Below the pieces are notes generated by a model. The model did no database searches and was not told the DNA's origin. It saw only the letters and a list, made by a program, of their open reading frames with translations. A stretch of DNA of 64,000 nucleotides from Boswellia sacra. Its lineage: Eukaryota > Streptophyta > Magnoliopsida > Sapindales > Burseraceae. Shown piece after piece: positions 1 to 10,802 of the stretch (within the stretch, counting starts at the first letter, position 1; each line of letters begins with the position of its first letter). The position numbers were made by a program, and so were the translations under genes. The stretch spans positions 248,001-312,000 of the forward strand of contig SNVD02008113.1 in NCBI GenBank assembly GCA_013180625.2. The letters run 5' to 3'.

Positions 1-2894
1 AAAGTAAAAATATTTGATGGTACGATTCGCACTATCCAAGATGTACGACATGTGACTGGCTTGAAGAAAAATTTGCTATTGATGGGATAGTTGGATGACC
101 TCAGATGTGAGTTCCATATGAAAAATGGGATCATGAAGGTTGTCAGAGGCGCGCTTGTGGTGATGAAGGCAGAAAAGATTGCTGCTAACCTATACATGCT
201 CCATGGAGAAACTATTTAGGAGGCAGAAACAGTGGTTGCTGGTTCTGGAGAAGAATTGTCTATGATATGGCATTGAAGACTTGGCCATATGTCCGAAAAA
301 GGTTTGAAGATTCTCTCTGATCGAAAACTACTTCGTAGGATTAAAACTGTAAGTTTACCAATCTGTAAGCATTGTGTTAGTAGCAAGTAGAGTAGACTGA
401 GTTTTAGCAGATCTATTGCTAGGAGTAAAACATTCTAGACTTGGTTCATTCTGATATTTGGGAATCACCGGTTACGTCCCTAGGAGGAGCAAACTATTTT
501 GTATTATTTATGGATGATTATTCTAGGAGATGTTGGGTATATGTCATCAAGAAAAAGTCAGATGTGTTTCCTGTATTTAAAGCCTTCAAAGCACATGTGG
601 AACTTCAATCCAAAAAAAGGATCAAGTGTTTGAGGATAGATAATTGAAGAGAATTCTGCAACAAGGAATTCGACGCATTTTGCAGTAAAGAAGTGTGAAA
701 CGACAGAAGACAGTTGCTTACACACCACAACAAAATAGAGTATGAGAGTGGATAAATAGAACTCTCGTAGAAAGAATGAGAGCGTTACTAAGGACCGCGG
801 GTCTACCCAAGACATTCTGGGTAGAAGCAGCCACTACAGCCTGTTACTTAATAAATAGGTCTCCATCAACAGCAATTGAGATGAAGACACCTATGGAGAA
901 GTGGATTGGTAAGCCAACTGATTATTCCTCCCTTCATATTTTCGGATATCCTACTTATGTGATGTATCATGACCAAGAAAGAACGAAGCTGGATCCAAAA
1001 TCTAGGAAATGTATCTTCTTGGGGTATGCTGATGGAGTAAAAGGGTATCGCCTATGGGATCCTACTGCCCATAAGGTTGTCATCAGCAGGGATGTTGTCT
1101 TTGTAGAAGACATGGTTAAATGTGAAGAAAGTGATAGCACGAAGAAAAATGTTGAGACTATATCTATACAGGAAGAAATAATTTCTTTTGAAGTAGTACC
1201 AGAACATGATGATCAAGAACTAGTTGAGTCTGAAGCACTCAAAGTCCGTCGATCAACTCGAGAAAGAAGGGAGCCTTCTTGGCACTCAGAATATGTAATG
1301 GCGAGCAATATTGCATATTGTCTCCTAACGAAATATGGGGAGCCTTCAACCTTTCAGGAGGCTATAAAACATTCTGATGCATCTCTATGGATGACAGCAA
1401 TGCATGAAGAGATAGAAGCTTTAGAGAAAAATAAGACATGGAAACTTGTGCCACTACCACATGGAAGAAAAGCCATCAGAAACAAATGGGTCTACAAGAT
1501 CAAACATGATAGGAATGATCAAGTGGAGCGTTATCGTGCTAGACTGGTGGTCAAAGGATATGCTCAAAAAGAAGGAGTTGATTTCAATGAGATATTCTCT
1601 CCCGTGGTAAGACTTCAAACAATTCGAGTAGTCTTGGCTATATGTGCTACATTTGACTTACACTTAGAGTAGTTAAATGTAAAAACTGTGTTTCTTCATG
1701 GAGAACTTGAAAAAGAAATTTATATGCTCCAACCAGAAGGTTTTGTAAAGATGGAAAAGAGAACTTGGTTTGCAGGTTGACCAAATCTCTGTACGGCTTA
1801 AAATAGGTGCCAAGGTGTTGGTACAAGAGATTTGATTCATTCATCATTAGCCTTGGGTACAATAGACTCAGCTCAGATCATTGTACGTATTACAAGATGT
1901 TTGAGAAGACTTTGTCATTTTGTTGTTGTACGTGGATGATATGTTGGTAGCAAGCACTAACAAAGATCAGGTCCAAGAATTAAAGGCACAATTGGCTAGG
2001 GGATTTGAAATGAAGGATTTAGGACCGGCAAACAAGATTCTAGGGATGCAAATTCACCGAGACAGAAAAAACAGGAAGATTTGGCTATCTCAAAAGAACT
2101 ACTTAAAGAAAATCTTGCGCCGCTTCAATATGCAAGATTGTAGGCCTATTTCTACCCCACTTCCTGTTAATCATAAATTATCCTCAAGTATAAGTCCTAG
2201 CAATGAAGCGGAGAGGATGGAAATGTCTCGAGTACTGTATGCATCAGCAGTAAGGAGCCTAATGTATGCTATGATTTGTACAAGACCAGACATTGCACAA
2301 GCAGTGAGAGCGGTCAGTAGATTCATGGCTAATCTGAGGAGAGAGTATTAGAATTCTGTTAAGAGGATCCTTAGATACATCAAAGGGACCTTTGATGCTG
2401 TACTATGCTATAGATGATCAGGGTTCATTGTCAAGGGCTATGTTGATTCAGATTTTGCAGGAGATCTTGACAAAAGGAATTCCACTACAGGCTATTTGTT
2501 TATACTTGCAGGTGGTGCTGTGAGCTAGGCATCCAAACTTCAAACTATTGTGGCTCTATCTACAACAGAAACAGAGTATATGGTAGCTACACAAGCTTGC
2601 AAGGAAGCTATTTGGATCAAAAGGTTATTGGAGGAACTTGGGCACAAACAAGAGAAGATTTCCTTATTTTGTGACAGTCAGAGTGCCTTGCATATCGCAA
2701 GGAATCCAGCCTTTCATTTAAGAACAAAGCACATAGGAGTTCAATATCATTATATACGAGAAGTAGTGGAAGATGGAATAGTGGATATGCAAAAAATCCA
2801 CACGAAGGACAATATAGCAGATGCATTGACCAAACCAATCAATGCTAACAAGTTCATCTGGTGTAGAACGTCTTGTGGCCTGTTAGAGACGTGA
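1..2894 (+). pseudogene. Decayed Ty1/copia (Tnt1-like) pol remnant, 5' end outside window
   Basis: Polyprotein of a Ty1/copia retrotransposon in the order PR tail/GAG-pre-integrase, integrase, reverse transcriptase, RNase H, which is the copia order. Seen: a GAG-pre-integrase block near 250-420 (RLGHMSEKGLKIL), integrase start at about 437-650 (DLVHSDIWESP, FMDDYSRRCWVY), RT with KWVYKIKHDR near 1480-1510 and a YVDD box near 1924-1940, and RNase H ending in KHIGVQYHYIREVVEDG near 2730-2780 with a final TGA just after 2890. The frame is broken by in-frame stops at about 88, 217, 277 and 388, a frameshift near 437, and further stops and shifts near 645, 1670, 1800, 2350 and 2527. It cannot encode an active polyprotein. 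The frame is already open at base 1, so the 5' LTR and gag lie upstream of the window. Family assignment rests on recognised motifs. Confidence 0.93.
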
Positions 2895-2935
2895 GCAGCA
2901 TGTATAGAGACAAGACTGAAAGAAAAAATGCCTTC

Positions 2936-2946
2936 AAGTGGGAGAA
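2936..2946 (+). promoter_or_regulatory. Polypurine tract of the copia remnant
   Basis: Purine-rich AAGTGGGAGAA lies directly before the TGTGAAG start of the 3' LTR and about 40 bases after the pol stop. This is the position and composition of the plus-strand primer in Tnt1-like copia elements. Confidence 0.75.
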
Positions 2947-3412
2947 TGTGAAGTGTAAATATGAGGTGTGAAGGCATTTTTGCCTTTCACACAATTCCAC
3001 ATTGGTGGGAGACAATAAGTCAAAGGGGAGGCTAAGCTATATAATAAAGCCTCCTCCTCCCCTTAGATTTGTCCCAAGCTTATGTATTAAGCTTTTCTCT
3101 TCTTTCTCCCTTGTTATCTCCTCCATTCTAATTGTGAGAGAGATTGTAATATTTTTTTCATAATAAAATATTTTCGGTATTGTCCCATAGAGGTTTCTCT
3201 CAAATTGAGGGTTTTACTAAGTTAAATTTTTTTGTCTTTATTTTCTTTATTGCCTTTACTGTGGTAAGGTTGAACCGTCCAAGTTGTCTATTTTATTTAT
3301 TGTGGAAGGTAGTGCCACCTAAATTGTTATTTCTAACATAACAATTTGTTTCTTGTCTTTTATTTGAGCTGCGGTGGGAGTGTTCAATCTTCTAACAATT
3401 AGCAACTCAACA
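2947..3412 (+). mobile_element. 3' LTR of the Tnt1-like copia remnant
   Basis: The LTR begins with TG right after the polypurine tract. It contains a TATA-like CTATATAATAAAG at about 3037-3049 and an AATAAA signal near 3162, as expected of a U3-R-U5 unit. The right boundary is uncertain: I place it at a TCAACA ending near 3412, but a TTCTAACA slightly upstream (near 3397) is an alternative. Without the 5' LTR neither the end nor the target duplication can be tested. Confidence 0.65.
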
Positions 3413-5159
3413 CCCAACAGAACCCAACAACCCCACAACGTAACGACACCTAAAGACACCACTACAAACAAAAATTCCAACCAAGATTAAATTTAAAGAA
3501 AAAAAAGTTTATTTTAACACCAGCACAACACTCACCACCAAAATTCCCAACTGTTAGGGAAATTTTCATAAATTCACCTTTTGACAATTTTTAGCAGTGC
3601 CTTCCCTTCACTTTTGCAAAATCATTCAGTGACCACAGTTGAGAAACTTCAAAATTGGACAACTTTATAGGAGCAAAATTTTCTTTCGACTTTTTCAGAC
3701 CTTTATTCTAATTTATTAATTGGATAAAAATTAAAAGAATTTAAAATAACAATATTCCTAATTATTAAGAAAACGGCAAATAAAAAAAACTCCCAAAACA
3801 AAACCCCACCATCGTCAACATCGGCACCATGCGTGCACCAAGAATTGACCCCACACGGATGCTGCTGCTGGCAGCGAAAACTTTGAGAGGTCTCAAGGAC
3901 TTGGAGGTCTTCTTCTTGAAACTAAGGTTTGAAAACTGATAGAGGTAGGAGTCTTGATCGTCGCCATCGACACCATGCGTGCACTGAGAGCTAATCCCAC
4001 ACTAACACCGTTGCTACTGCTGGCAGTGATGGCTTTGAGAAGTCTAAGCAGTTGGAGGTAAAGGCTACAAATATTGCTTTAGTTTTAGGTTTAGGTTCGG
4101 GGATGTTAACGTATTTATTTGTTATTTTATTATTTAAAATTTACATAATATAATTTAAATATTTAGAAAATAAACAAAACGCTTTTCAAAAATATTAATC
4201 ACTTATTTATCAATTTAAACTTGAGATGTGTAACGAAAATAGATAGGAAGTAACGATAGGGTTATTTTTTCCTATTCTTTAAAAAATAAGGTCATAAATG
4301 ATAATAGTTCATATCCTGTGATTATTTATAAAATTTTTTCTTTTTTTAATAAACCCACTCTTTAATTTTAAAATAATAGTTTTTACTTTACAAACCCATT
4401 TTAATACCAAATGTAACCCCATTTAATATAAATATTTACACCCACCAAAGAATAAAATATTAATCCTTTCTTAAAATAGAAAAAAAACTTCTACTCTTAA
4501 GATCTCTCTCCACCTCTTCGCTCTTGGTTCACGACTATCAATCAATGAATACTCTCTTCTCTTTGCTAATTGCATGCCCAATTTCTGGTCACAAGGATTG
4601 TCTACAATGAAGTTTACAACTTAGATCCAATGGTTTGAAGAATTCTTTCTCTATCAATCTTACTCAACTTCCACCATTGTTTAGGGTCCTTATTAATTTT
4701 TCTCCCTTTTATAAACCAATTTGATTTAAGAAGTAGAAAATAGAATTATAGAATGTGGAGTTGCCTAGTTAATTAATAATGAAGAGTTATTTAGTATGAT
4801 TTAAAAACTATTATATTTTATTTGGAATAGATTAGTGAGAGGTTTCGGTAGAAAGGTACGGTGAAGGCTCCATGCTATTTGTCAAAGAAGTTTAGGCGTT
4901 AATTAAAATTTTGAGCTTTTTATTTTAAAAGATTTTACTAAGTTACGATATTGTCTTCCAAGTGTAGAGATGGGTGTGTATGCAGATAGCAAAAAAGTAT
5001 TTAACTTATTAATTAGGTTTTGATGTAATTATTCATAAATTTATGCAAGGATAATTTTAAATAAAAAATTTAACAAAAAAGTTGATGGATTAATTAAAAC
5101 TTTTGGTGCAAATAAACTCGAAAAAAACTACTTAATATTTAAAATTTTGACTTGATAAC
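3413..5159. other. AT-rich spacer, no gene seen
   Basis: No coding signal on either strand. It contains a diverged direct duplication (3811-4059, listed separately). The 4314-4470 stretch resembles, in reverse orientation, 25265-25440, which suggests a dispersed repeat. Confidence 0.6.
3811..4059. repeat. Diverged direct duplication, about 100 bp per copy
   Basis: Copy A (about 3811-3908) and copy B (about 3958-4059) share ATCGTC...ATCG-CACCATGCGTGCAC, then CCCACAC, GCTGCTGCTGGCAG / GCTACTGCTGGCAG, CTTTGAGA-GTCT and TTGGAGGT in the same order. They are clearly related but diverged. Both are richer in GC than the surroundings. No long frame runs through either copy. Confidence 0.6.
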
Positions 5160-5520
5160 ATAAATTTATTAAAAAGAAATGGTTGTCCCATTGAGAAGGC
5201 CTCTTCAGGCATGACTGGGCCTGATGGGAATCGACTCGCTTTCCATCCGCTGACAAGAGCAGGAGGAATTTGCTGCTCTATGAAACTAGCCTTGCGCTAT
5301 GCCCCCCACTTTAAGAAGCAATGCAGTCCAAGCCTTCGCTTGGCCAGTGTGGCTCACTCTCTACTTCGATTGGACGAGCCAGCAGTTACCCAACCACATC
5401 TGACCTGAGAAGCCCAGCCAGGATTCAACCACTTTATTGCCCCATTTGGTTATAGGCTCGCGTTGCTGAGCCCGGCAATTGTGGGCTGCTTTCAACTCTT
5501 AAAAAATGAACTGTAGATCA
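5160..5520. other. GC-rich island of foreign appearance
   Basis: About 360 bases of roughly 50% GC sit inside sequence of about 30% GC. There is an open frame of 65 codons at 5211-5408, but it has no recognised domain. The reverse strand has broken frames ending in SGPVMPEEAFSMGQP. Base composition and abrupt edges would fit an insertion of organellar (mitochondrial) DNA or a fragment of an unknown element. I could not recognise the source, so this is composition-based inference only. Confidence 0.35.
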
Positions 5521-5612
5521 CTGTATATAACAATATGGGACAATTGTTTCTCTTATTACACCTTGTGAGCTTCGAGCAACTTTTGCTTAGCTCGGTATAT
5601 GTTTCTCTTCCC

Positions 5613-7043
5613 GGGATATTAACAATTTACCTTCTGAGGTTAAGCAAAAATATAAATTCCCCCTTACAAGATTTGAAATTACAAATTGCCCCTTGATTTT
5701 TAAATTCTAACATTAAATTAAACAGAAAAGAAGGAGAGTGAAAATTTTTTTCACAATTTTATGAAAATAACCTCATGTTCGGTAATTTGATATTAACAAT
5801 TTACCCCCTGAGATTAAGCCAAAATACAAATTTCCCCTGCACATTTTGAAATTACAAATTATACTCTTATTTTTGAATTTCAACATTAAATTAAGTGAAA
5901 AAAAATGAGAGAGAGGATAATATATGCTATTCGACCAAAATGTCCTTATATAAATACAAACATCTTCCCTCACTTTTCTGAAATCACCTAAACACCCTTA
6001 CCTTCTTTTTTCCTCCATCTCTTTCTCTGCCTCCCCTCTACCAGTAATCTCTACCACTTCTCCCTAGTGCTTCACCAGATCTTCCCCTCATACTGCCATT
6101 GTCTACGGGTGGCAGTTTGAATCATAACACCCGAACATGACATGAATACGATGCAAACACGATACACGATTAATAAATGTATCGAATTCATGTTGAGGGT
6201 GTTTAACACGCCAACCGGTTTTATGGTACGAATAGTTAAATATATCTTATCAATCATTAACATGTATGCTCATTTAATGATATAATTTTTACCTTATTAC
6301 AACATATATTTTATGAAACTGAAAATTTTATATTATAAAGTAAATTAATTTACATAAGAATAAATTGTAATTATTTTAATAATTTTGTTATACTAACAGT
6401 TATTGATATTCTAAAAATAATTTTAATTGATATAAATATATAGAATATGATATACTATGTATAATTAGATTAAACAATAAAGTAAACACGATTACAAGAC
6501 ATGGGTAACACATTTAATAACCGTGTCGAATCCGCTTTTCATTTCTTGTCACAAACAATTAAATGGGTCGATACACATGACACGAATTGCCACCCCCACG
6601 ATCGTCGTTTTCTTCTCTTTATTGACGAAATTGCTTCCGTCACCATTTCTTCCTCTCTTTCCTCTACTAGAACTCGCCACCGCCCAATTTGGGTTTGTTA
6701 ATTAAAGCTCAGATTAAATGCTGGATTTAATTTGGTTCAAATTTACTTTTTATTATTTATTCAATAAAATTTTAAATATTTTTAATTATTATTTTTGTTT
6801 TCATTCTAATTTTTTAATTATTTTTATCCTCAGGAGGGGGGAATTTGTATTTTTATTTAACATCAAGGGGTAAATTATTAAATATCCCTTAATTTTATCG
6901 CACGAGTTTTATTTTCAATAACACCCCTACTCCGTTTAACTTAATGTCAAAATTAAAAAATTAGGGGGCAATTTGTAATTTCAAATCTTGTAAATGGGAA
7001 TTTATATTTTCACTTAACATCGGGGGGTAAATTACAATATCCC
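5613..7043. mobile_element. DNA transposon with long inverted repeats (non-autonomous)
   Basis: The left end (GGGATATTAACAATTTACC...) and the reverse complement of the right end (GGGATATTGTAATTTACC...) match for well over 120 bases, including a shared GATTTGAAATTACAAATTGC. Each arm contains a second head-to-tail copy of the same unit: on the left from about 5788, on the right at about 6830-6890. The terminal repeat is therefore a duplicated unit of roughly 165 bp. TTCTCTT occurs next to both ends (5603-5609 and 7044-7050), a possible target duplication that is offset by three bases on the left. No transposase frame is inside. The superfamily is not certain. Confidence 0.8.
6107..6599. mobile_element. 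Small hAT-like inverted-repeat element nested in the previous one
   Basis: It starts with GGGTGGCAGTTTG and ends, in reverse complement, with GGGTGGCAATTCG. The interior is rich in ACACGA/CACGAT motifs, typical of a widespread plant family of hAT-like MITEs that begin GGGTGGCAA. No clear 8-bp target duplication is visible, so the exact ends are approximate. It lies in the middle of the 5613-7043 element, giving a nested inverted-repeat structure. Confidence 0.6.
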
Positions 7044-8036
7044 TTCTCTTTTTAGTTCTTAGAAATGATTTCACTTTTTTTTTCTACATCTGAATTTTTC
7101 CCGCCTTTTTCTGTAGAGTAAAATGATCAAGTGATACAAGGTTGTAGGGATGGCAAAATGACCCGCCGGGTCCGGGCCTCGGTGTGACCCATGTTTTAAG
7201 GACGGGTCTTGGCCGTTTATTTTGAATTTAGGGAGGATTTGGGTCTCTAAATGTATTGACCCGTTCAGAGCGGGTTCGGGCCCGGGTCTACCCTCTAGAC
7301 CCGTTTGACCCGTCCCGCCCCGCACAGTATTAGGATGTAAATAAAAAAATAAAGTATTTGAACTTACAATTAATTTATAGGGGTGATTATGACAAATTAT
7401 AATATTTTACAATATTTTTATTTACATGTAGGGGTGTTACATGTAGGAAGTAGATCTTGTGTACTATCAACTTGTTGGTTTGGTTTCGTTAAAGTGTTAA
7501 TATTATATTTATTTTTATTTACTTGTTACTATGTTGGTTGCGCACAAGAATCAACTACTAAAAACCATCATTTCATTCAAAATCTAAAATTTCCAAATAA
7601 ACAATAACTCAACAAACAAAATCAACAAGCACATGGTGACAACAATAATAAACACATCAAGGTAAATAACTCACGAAAATAAAAACATACAAATTTAATT
7701 TACGACAATATAAAATCTGACACTCGACGGAAAACGACACTCGACATCATGAAATCCAACATCATGCATCATATTTAATTATACAAGGCCGTTATAGTTA
7801 AATGTGATACAAAAAAGCCAAAAAAACAAAGCTAAAACAAGCAACCTGCCAAAACGTTTGACAAAACTCGACATGCTCGATAGAGCTTGACATGATCATC
7901 CAACACTCGACACTTAAATATCGAGTCATGTCAGATTCACAACTGACAATCGATATCAATCTATTTTCGAAGACATCGAGTGTTGGATGATAAATCTGAT
8001 ACTCGATACTTACATGTTGAGTCATCCGACACGCGA

Positions 8037-9944
8037 TGTTGACCCAGGTATGGCAACCCAAGAGGGAGGGTGAATTGGGTTTTTATTTATCAAAACGGAT
8101 TTGTAAAACTTTTCTTGAAAAATCAAAATTAGTTTACTCTTTCTTTGAGAATAAAGGTGAAGAAGATGAAAATAGAAGTTATCCAAGATGCAATTAAGAG
8201 AATAATAATAATGAACAATCACAAGTACAAGTAAATGTAAAGAGGAAAGGGATAGAGAGAGTGCAAACTCAATTTACGTGGTTCGGCAAACCTTGCCTAC
8301 GTCCACGGGCTCCTAGCTCCACGAGCTAGGCTTTCCACTAAGTTGTAGAAATCTTTACAACTTGCTTGATGAACAACCTCACCAAGACTTTTTCCTTCAA
8401 ACCTTGATAACACCACACCAAGAGTTTCTTCTTGATGAATAACCTCACCAAGGCAACTTCCTTCAACTCTTGATAACACCACACCAAGAGTTCTTCTTGA
8501 TGAACAACCTCACCAAGGCAACTTCCTTCAACCTTTGATAACACCACACCAAGAGTTCTTCTTGATGAACAACCTCACCAAGGAAACTTCCTTCAACTCT
8601 TGATAACACCACACCAAGAGTTCTTCTTGATGAATAACCTCACCAAGGTAACTTTCTTCAACTCTTGATAACTCCACACCAAGAGTTCTTCTTGATGAAC
8701 AACCTCACCAAGGAAAGAGTTCTCTCAAGGATAACTTTTATCCTTTATAAGAAGATCTCTCTCTCACCACAATACAAGAAAAAAGAAAATTTTTTACAAC
8801 AAAAGTACAACTCTCTTCAAAGAGTGGATATAGAATATAAAAGCTCTCTAGACTTGATATTTCTCTTGTTTTTTTTTTTTTGGTTAATAGATGCTTCTCT
8901 TCTTCTTGCTGAATGCATGGGAGAAGGGCTCCTTTTATAGGCAAATGAGATGTACTTGATCAAGTGAAGACACCAACTCCACATTTTCTGCCCACCATCA
9001 AAACCGTAATTTTGTCTGCCACTTTTGTCAATGCTCCGTTTGAAATTTGAAAATCTACAAAACATAAAAGATCTGTAAATTTGAATAAGATTTTCAACGC
9101 ATTAAAAACCAAGTCATTTGGATATCTGTAGCTCAAGATATGGCCAAAACACCATTCGGTGCTCATGTGACTTGATTTTTCTTCCATGTGTCAGTCCAAC
9201 GAATTGAATGATAATTCTGTCGGCCTTCCATTTGAAATTTGAATTTCTTCAAAACATAAAAGATCTTCATATTTTAATAATCTTTCCAAAACAATAAGAA
9301 TCAAAGCATTTGAATATATGTATCTTAAGATATGGCCAAAACACCATTCGGTGCTCATGTGAGTTGATTTTTCTTCTCTGTGTCAGTCCACCGAATTGCA
9401 TGTCAATTATGTTGACCTTCCATTTGAAATTTGAATTTCTCATATGAAATGTGCTTCATTAAGTAATCTTTCCAATGCCGCAAGAATCAAGTCATTTTGA
9501 TTTTTCTAGCTCAAGATATGTCCAAAAGAGTATTCGGTGCTTGTGTCAACTGCTTCCATTTGTCTTTCAAATTGCATGATGATTTGGACAACCTTACACT
9601 TGAAATTTGAATTTCTTTAAAACATATGAAATGTTATAAATTGAGTAAGCTTTCCAAAGGCTTAAGAATCATGTTATTTGGACATTTGTAGAGAAATATA
9701 TGACCAATTGATTGAACATTGGTCATGTGACACATTCCTTGAATCAAACCTTGTTCTTAAACTTTGGTGCCTTTAACATGTAGTCTTCTCCTTAGCTTCA
9801 ACACTTCATTTTAATAAGCCTCTTCTTGATTTTATAATTATTTCAATGATCTTACTCTTGCACATAAATAAACATGTTAGTAAATCTCAATTAATCAATG
9901 TGTATTGTTATCATCAAAATTATCATGTAGCCTTAGGGCTAACA
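8037..9944 (-). mobile_element. Solo LTR (1908 bp), family member 1, inside the hAT element
   Basis: Read on the minus strand it begins TGTTAGCC and ends GGGTCAACA, so it has TG...CA ends. It is flanked by the 5-bp duplication CGCGA (8032-8036 and 9945-9949), which is diagnostic of LTR retrotransposon integration. A TATA box CTATAAAAG is at about 8931-8939 (minus strand). Two tandem-repeat blocks are inside: a 65-bp unit at about 8369-8722 and a degenerate unit of about 180-185 bp across 8970-9700. A second copy with the same ends is at 18215-20008. The C-rich run upstream of its end (CACCCTCCCTCTTGGG) recalls Sirevirus-type copia LTRs, but that is inference. No internal region remains, so it is a product of LTR-LTR recombination. 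Confidence 0.9.
8369..8722 (-). repeat. 65-bp tandem repeat inside solo LTR 1
   Basis: About 5.5 copies of a 65-bp unit containing GAACAACCTCACCAAGG and CACCACACCAAGAGTTC (plus-strand reading). The same unit occurs about four times in the second solo LTR at 19440-19690, so copy number differs between family members. Confidence 0.9.
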
Positions 9945-10413
9945 CGCGACACTTACATGTCGAGTCATATCGGATTCACAACCAACACTCGATATCAGTC
10001 TATTTTCAAAGACATTAAATGTGAGATGATGAATCCGACACTCGACACTTACATGTCAAGTCGTGTCAAGCGCTATCGAGCTTGTCGAGTGCTGTCGAGT
10101 TTCGTAGAGTTTTTTGGCAGATTGCTTGTTTTAGCTTTGTTTTTTTGCCTTTTTGCATCATATTTAACTATAATGGTCTTGTATTTGCAGGTTGAAGTAA
10201 ATGGCAAGTGAATTGTAGACAATAGAGGATGTCTAAACATTCACAGAGGTGGAGTTGTTAAGAGCTTGGAATTTATCTTCAAACTTATTAAAAAATGGAC
10301 TTAATTATGTACTTGTCAATAGATTGGGGTGGTTATGAAATTTTACAGGGGCGGGACGGGGCGAGGCTGGGTACTAGCTACCCCGGACCCGCCCCGCCCC
10401 ATTGCCAACCCTA

Positions 10414-10751
10414 CAAGGTTGAGCAAGAATTATGCCACCACGTGACAACTTTAACGTGAAATCACATGTAATGGAACTAGTAAAATGACCTAAAAATAAG
10501 ATTAAAAGAATTATAATAGGATTGTATAGAACAATATTTGTTGCTAAAAAATATATAACTATTTAAATTGAAATTAAGATACAAAGAATTCAAGTTTAAC
10601 TTTAAAATGACTACAGTAACTCGTATATAGTTGAGAAAGATGACTAAATCTTGCAATTACGATCACCTTTGTTCTAGAAACATCAGTCTTGTGAAAATAC
10701 GAAAATATGAAGCATTATGATATCATGATATACTTTTAATCATATTCAATT

Positions 10752-10802
<51 letters not shown>

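Larger units (their letters stand above)
7145..10413. mobile_element. hAT-superfamily non-autonomous element with 8-bp target duplication
   Basis: The termini are TAGGGATGGCAA and, reverse-complemented, TAGGGTTGGCAA. They are flanked on both sides by the identical 8-mer CAAGGTTG (7137-7144 and 10414-10421), the duplication length of hAT elements. Subterminal regions (7155-7320 and 10345-10405) are packed with GACCCG/GGGGCGGG motifs, common near hAT ends. The interior carries a roughly 130-bp quasi-palindromic unit built of ACACTCGACACTTACATG-like words, present on both sides (about 7905-8030 and 9950-10080). An outer inverted pair spans about 7781-7860 and 10110-10185. A solo LTR sits between the units. 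Without it and its duplication the element is about 1.36 kb. No transposase is present, so any movement would have needed a partner. Confidence 0.88.

Noticed and set aside
8297..8547. Overlapping minus-strand frames with VLSRVEGSCLGEV-type repeats
   Set aside because: They are translations of the 65-bp tandem repeat in the solo LTR; 65 is not a multiple of three and the frames do not persist.
9846..10211. 121-codon frame with a hydrophobic C-terminus
   Set aside because: It spans the solo LTR boundary and hAT repeat units, so it is a chance frame across two elements.
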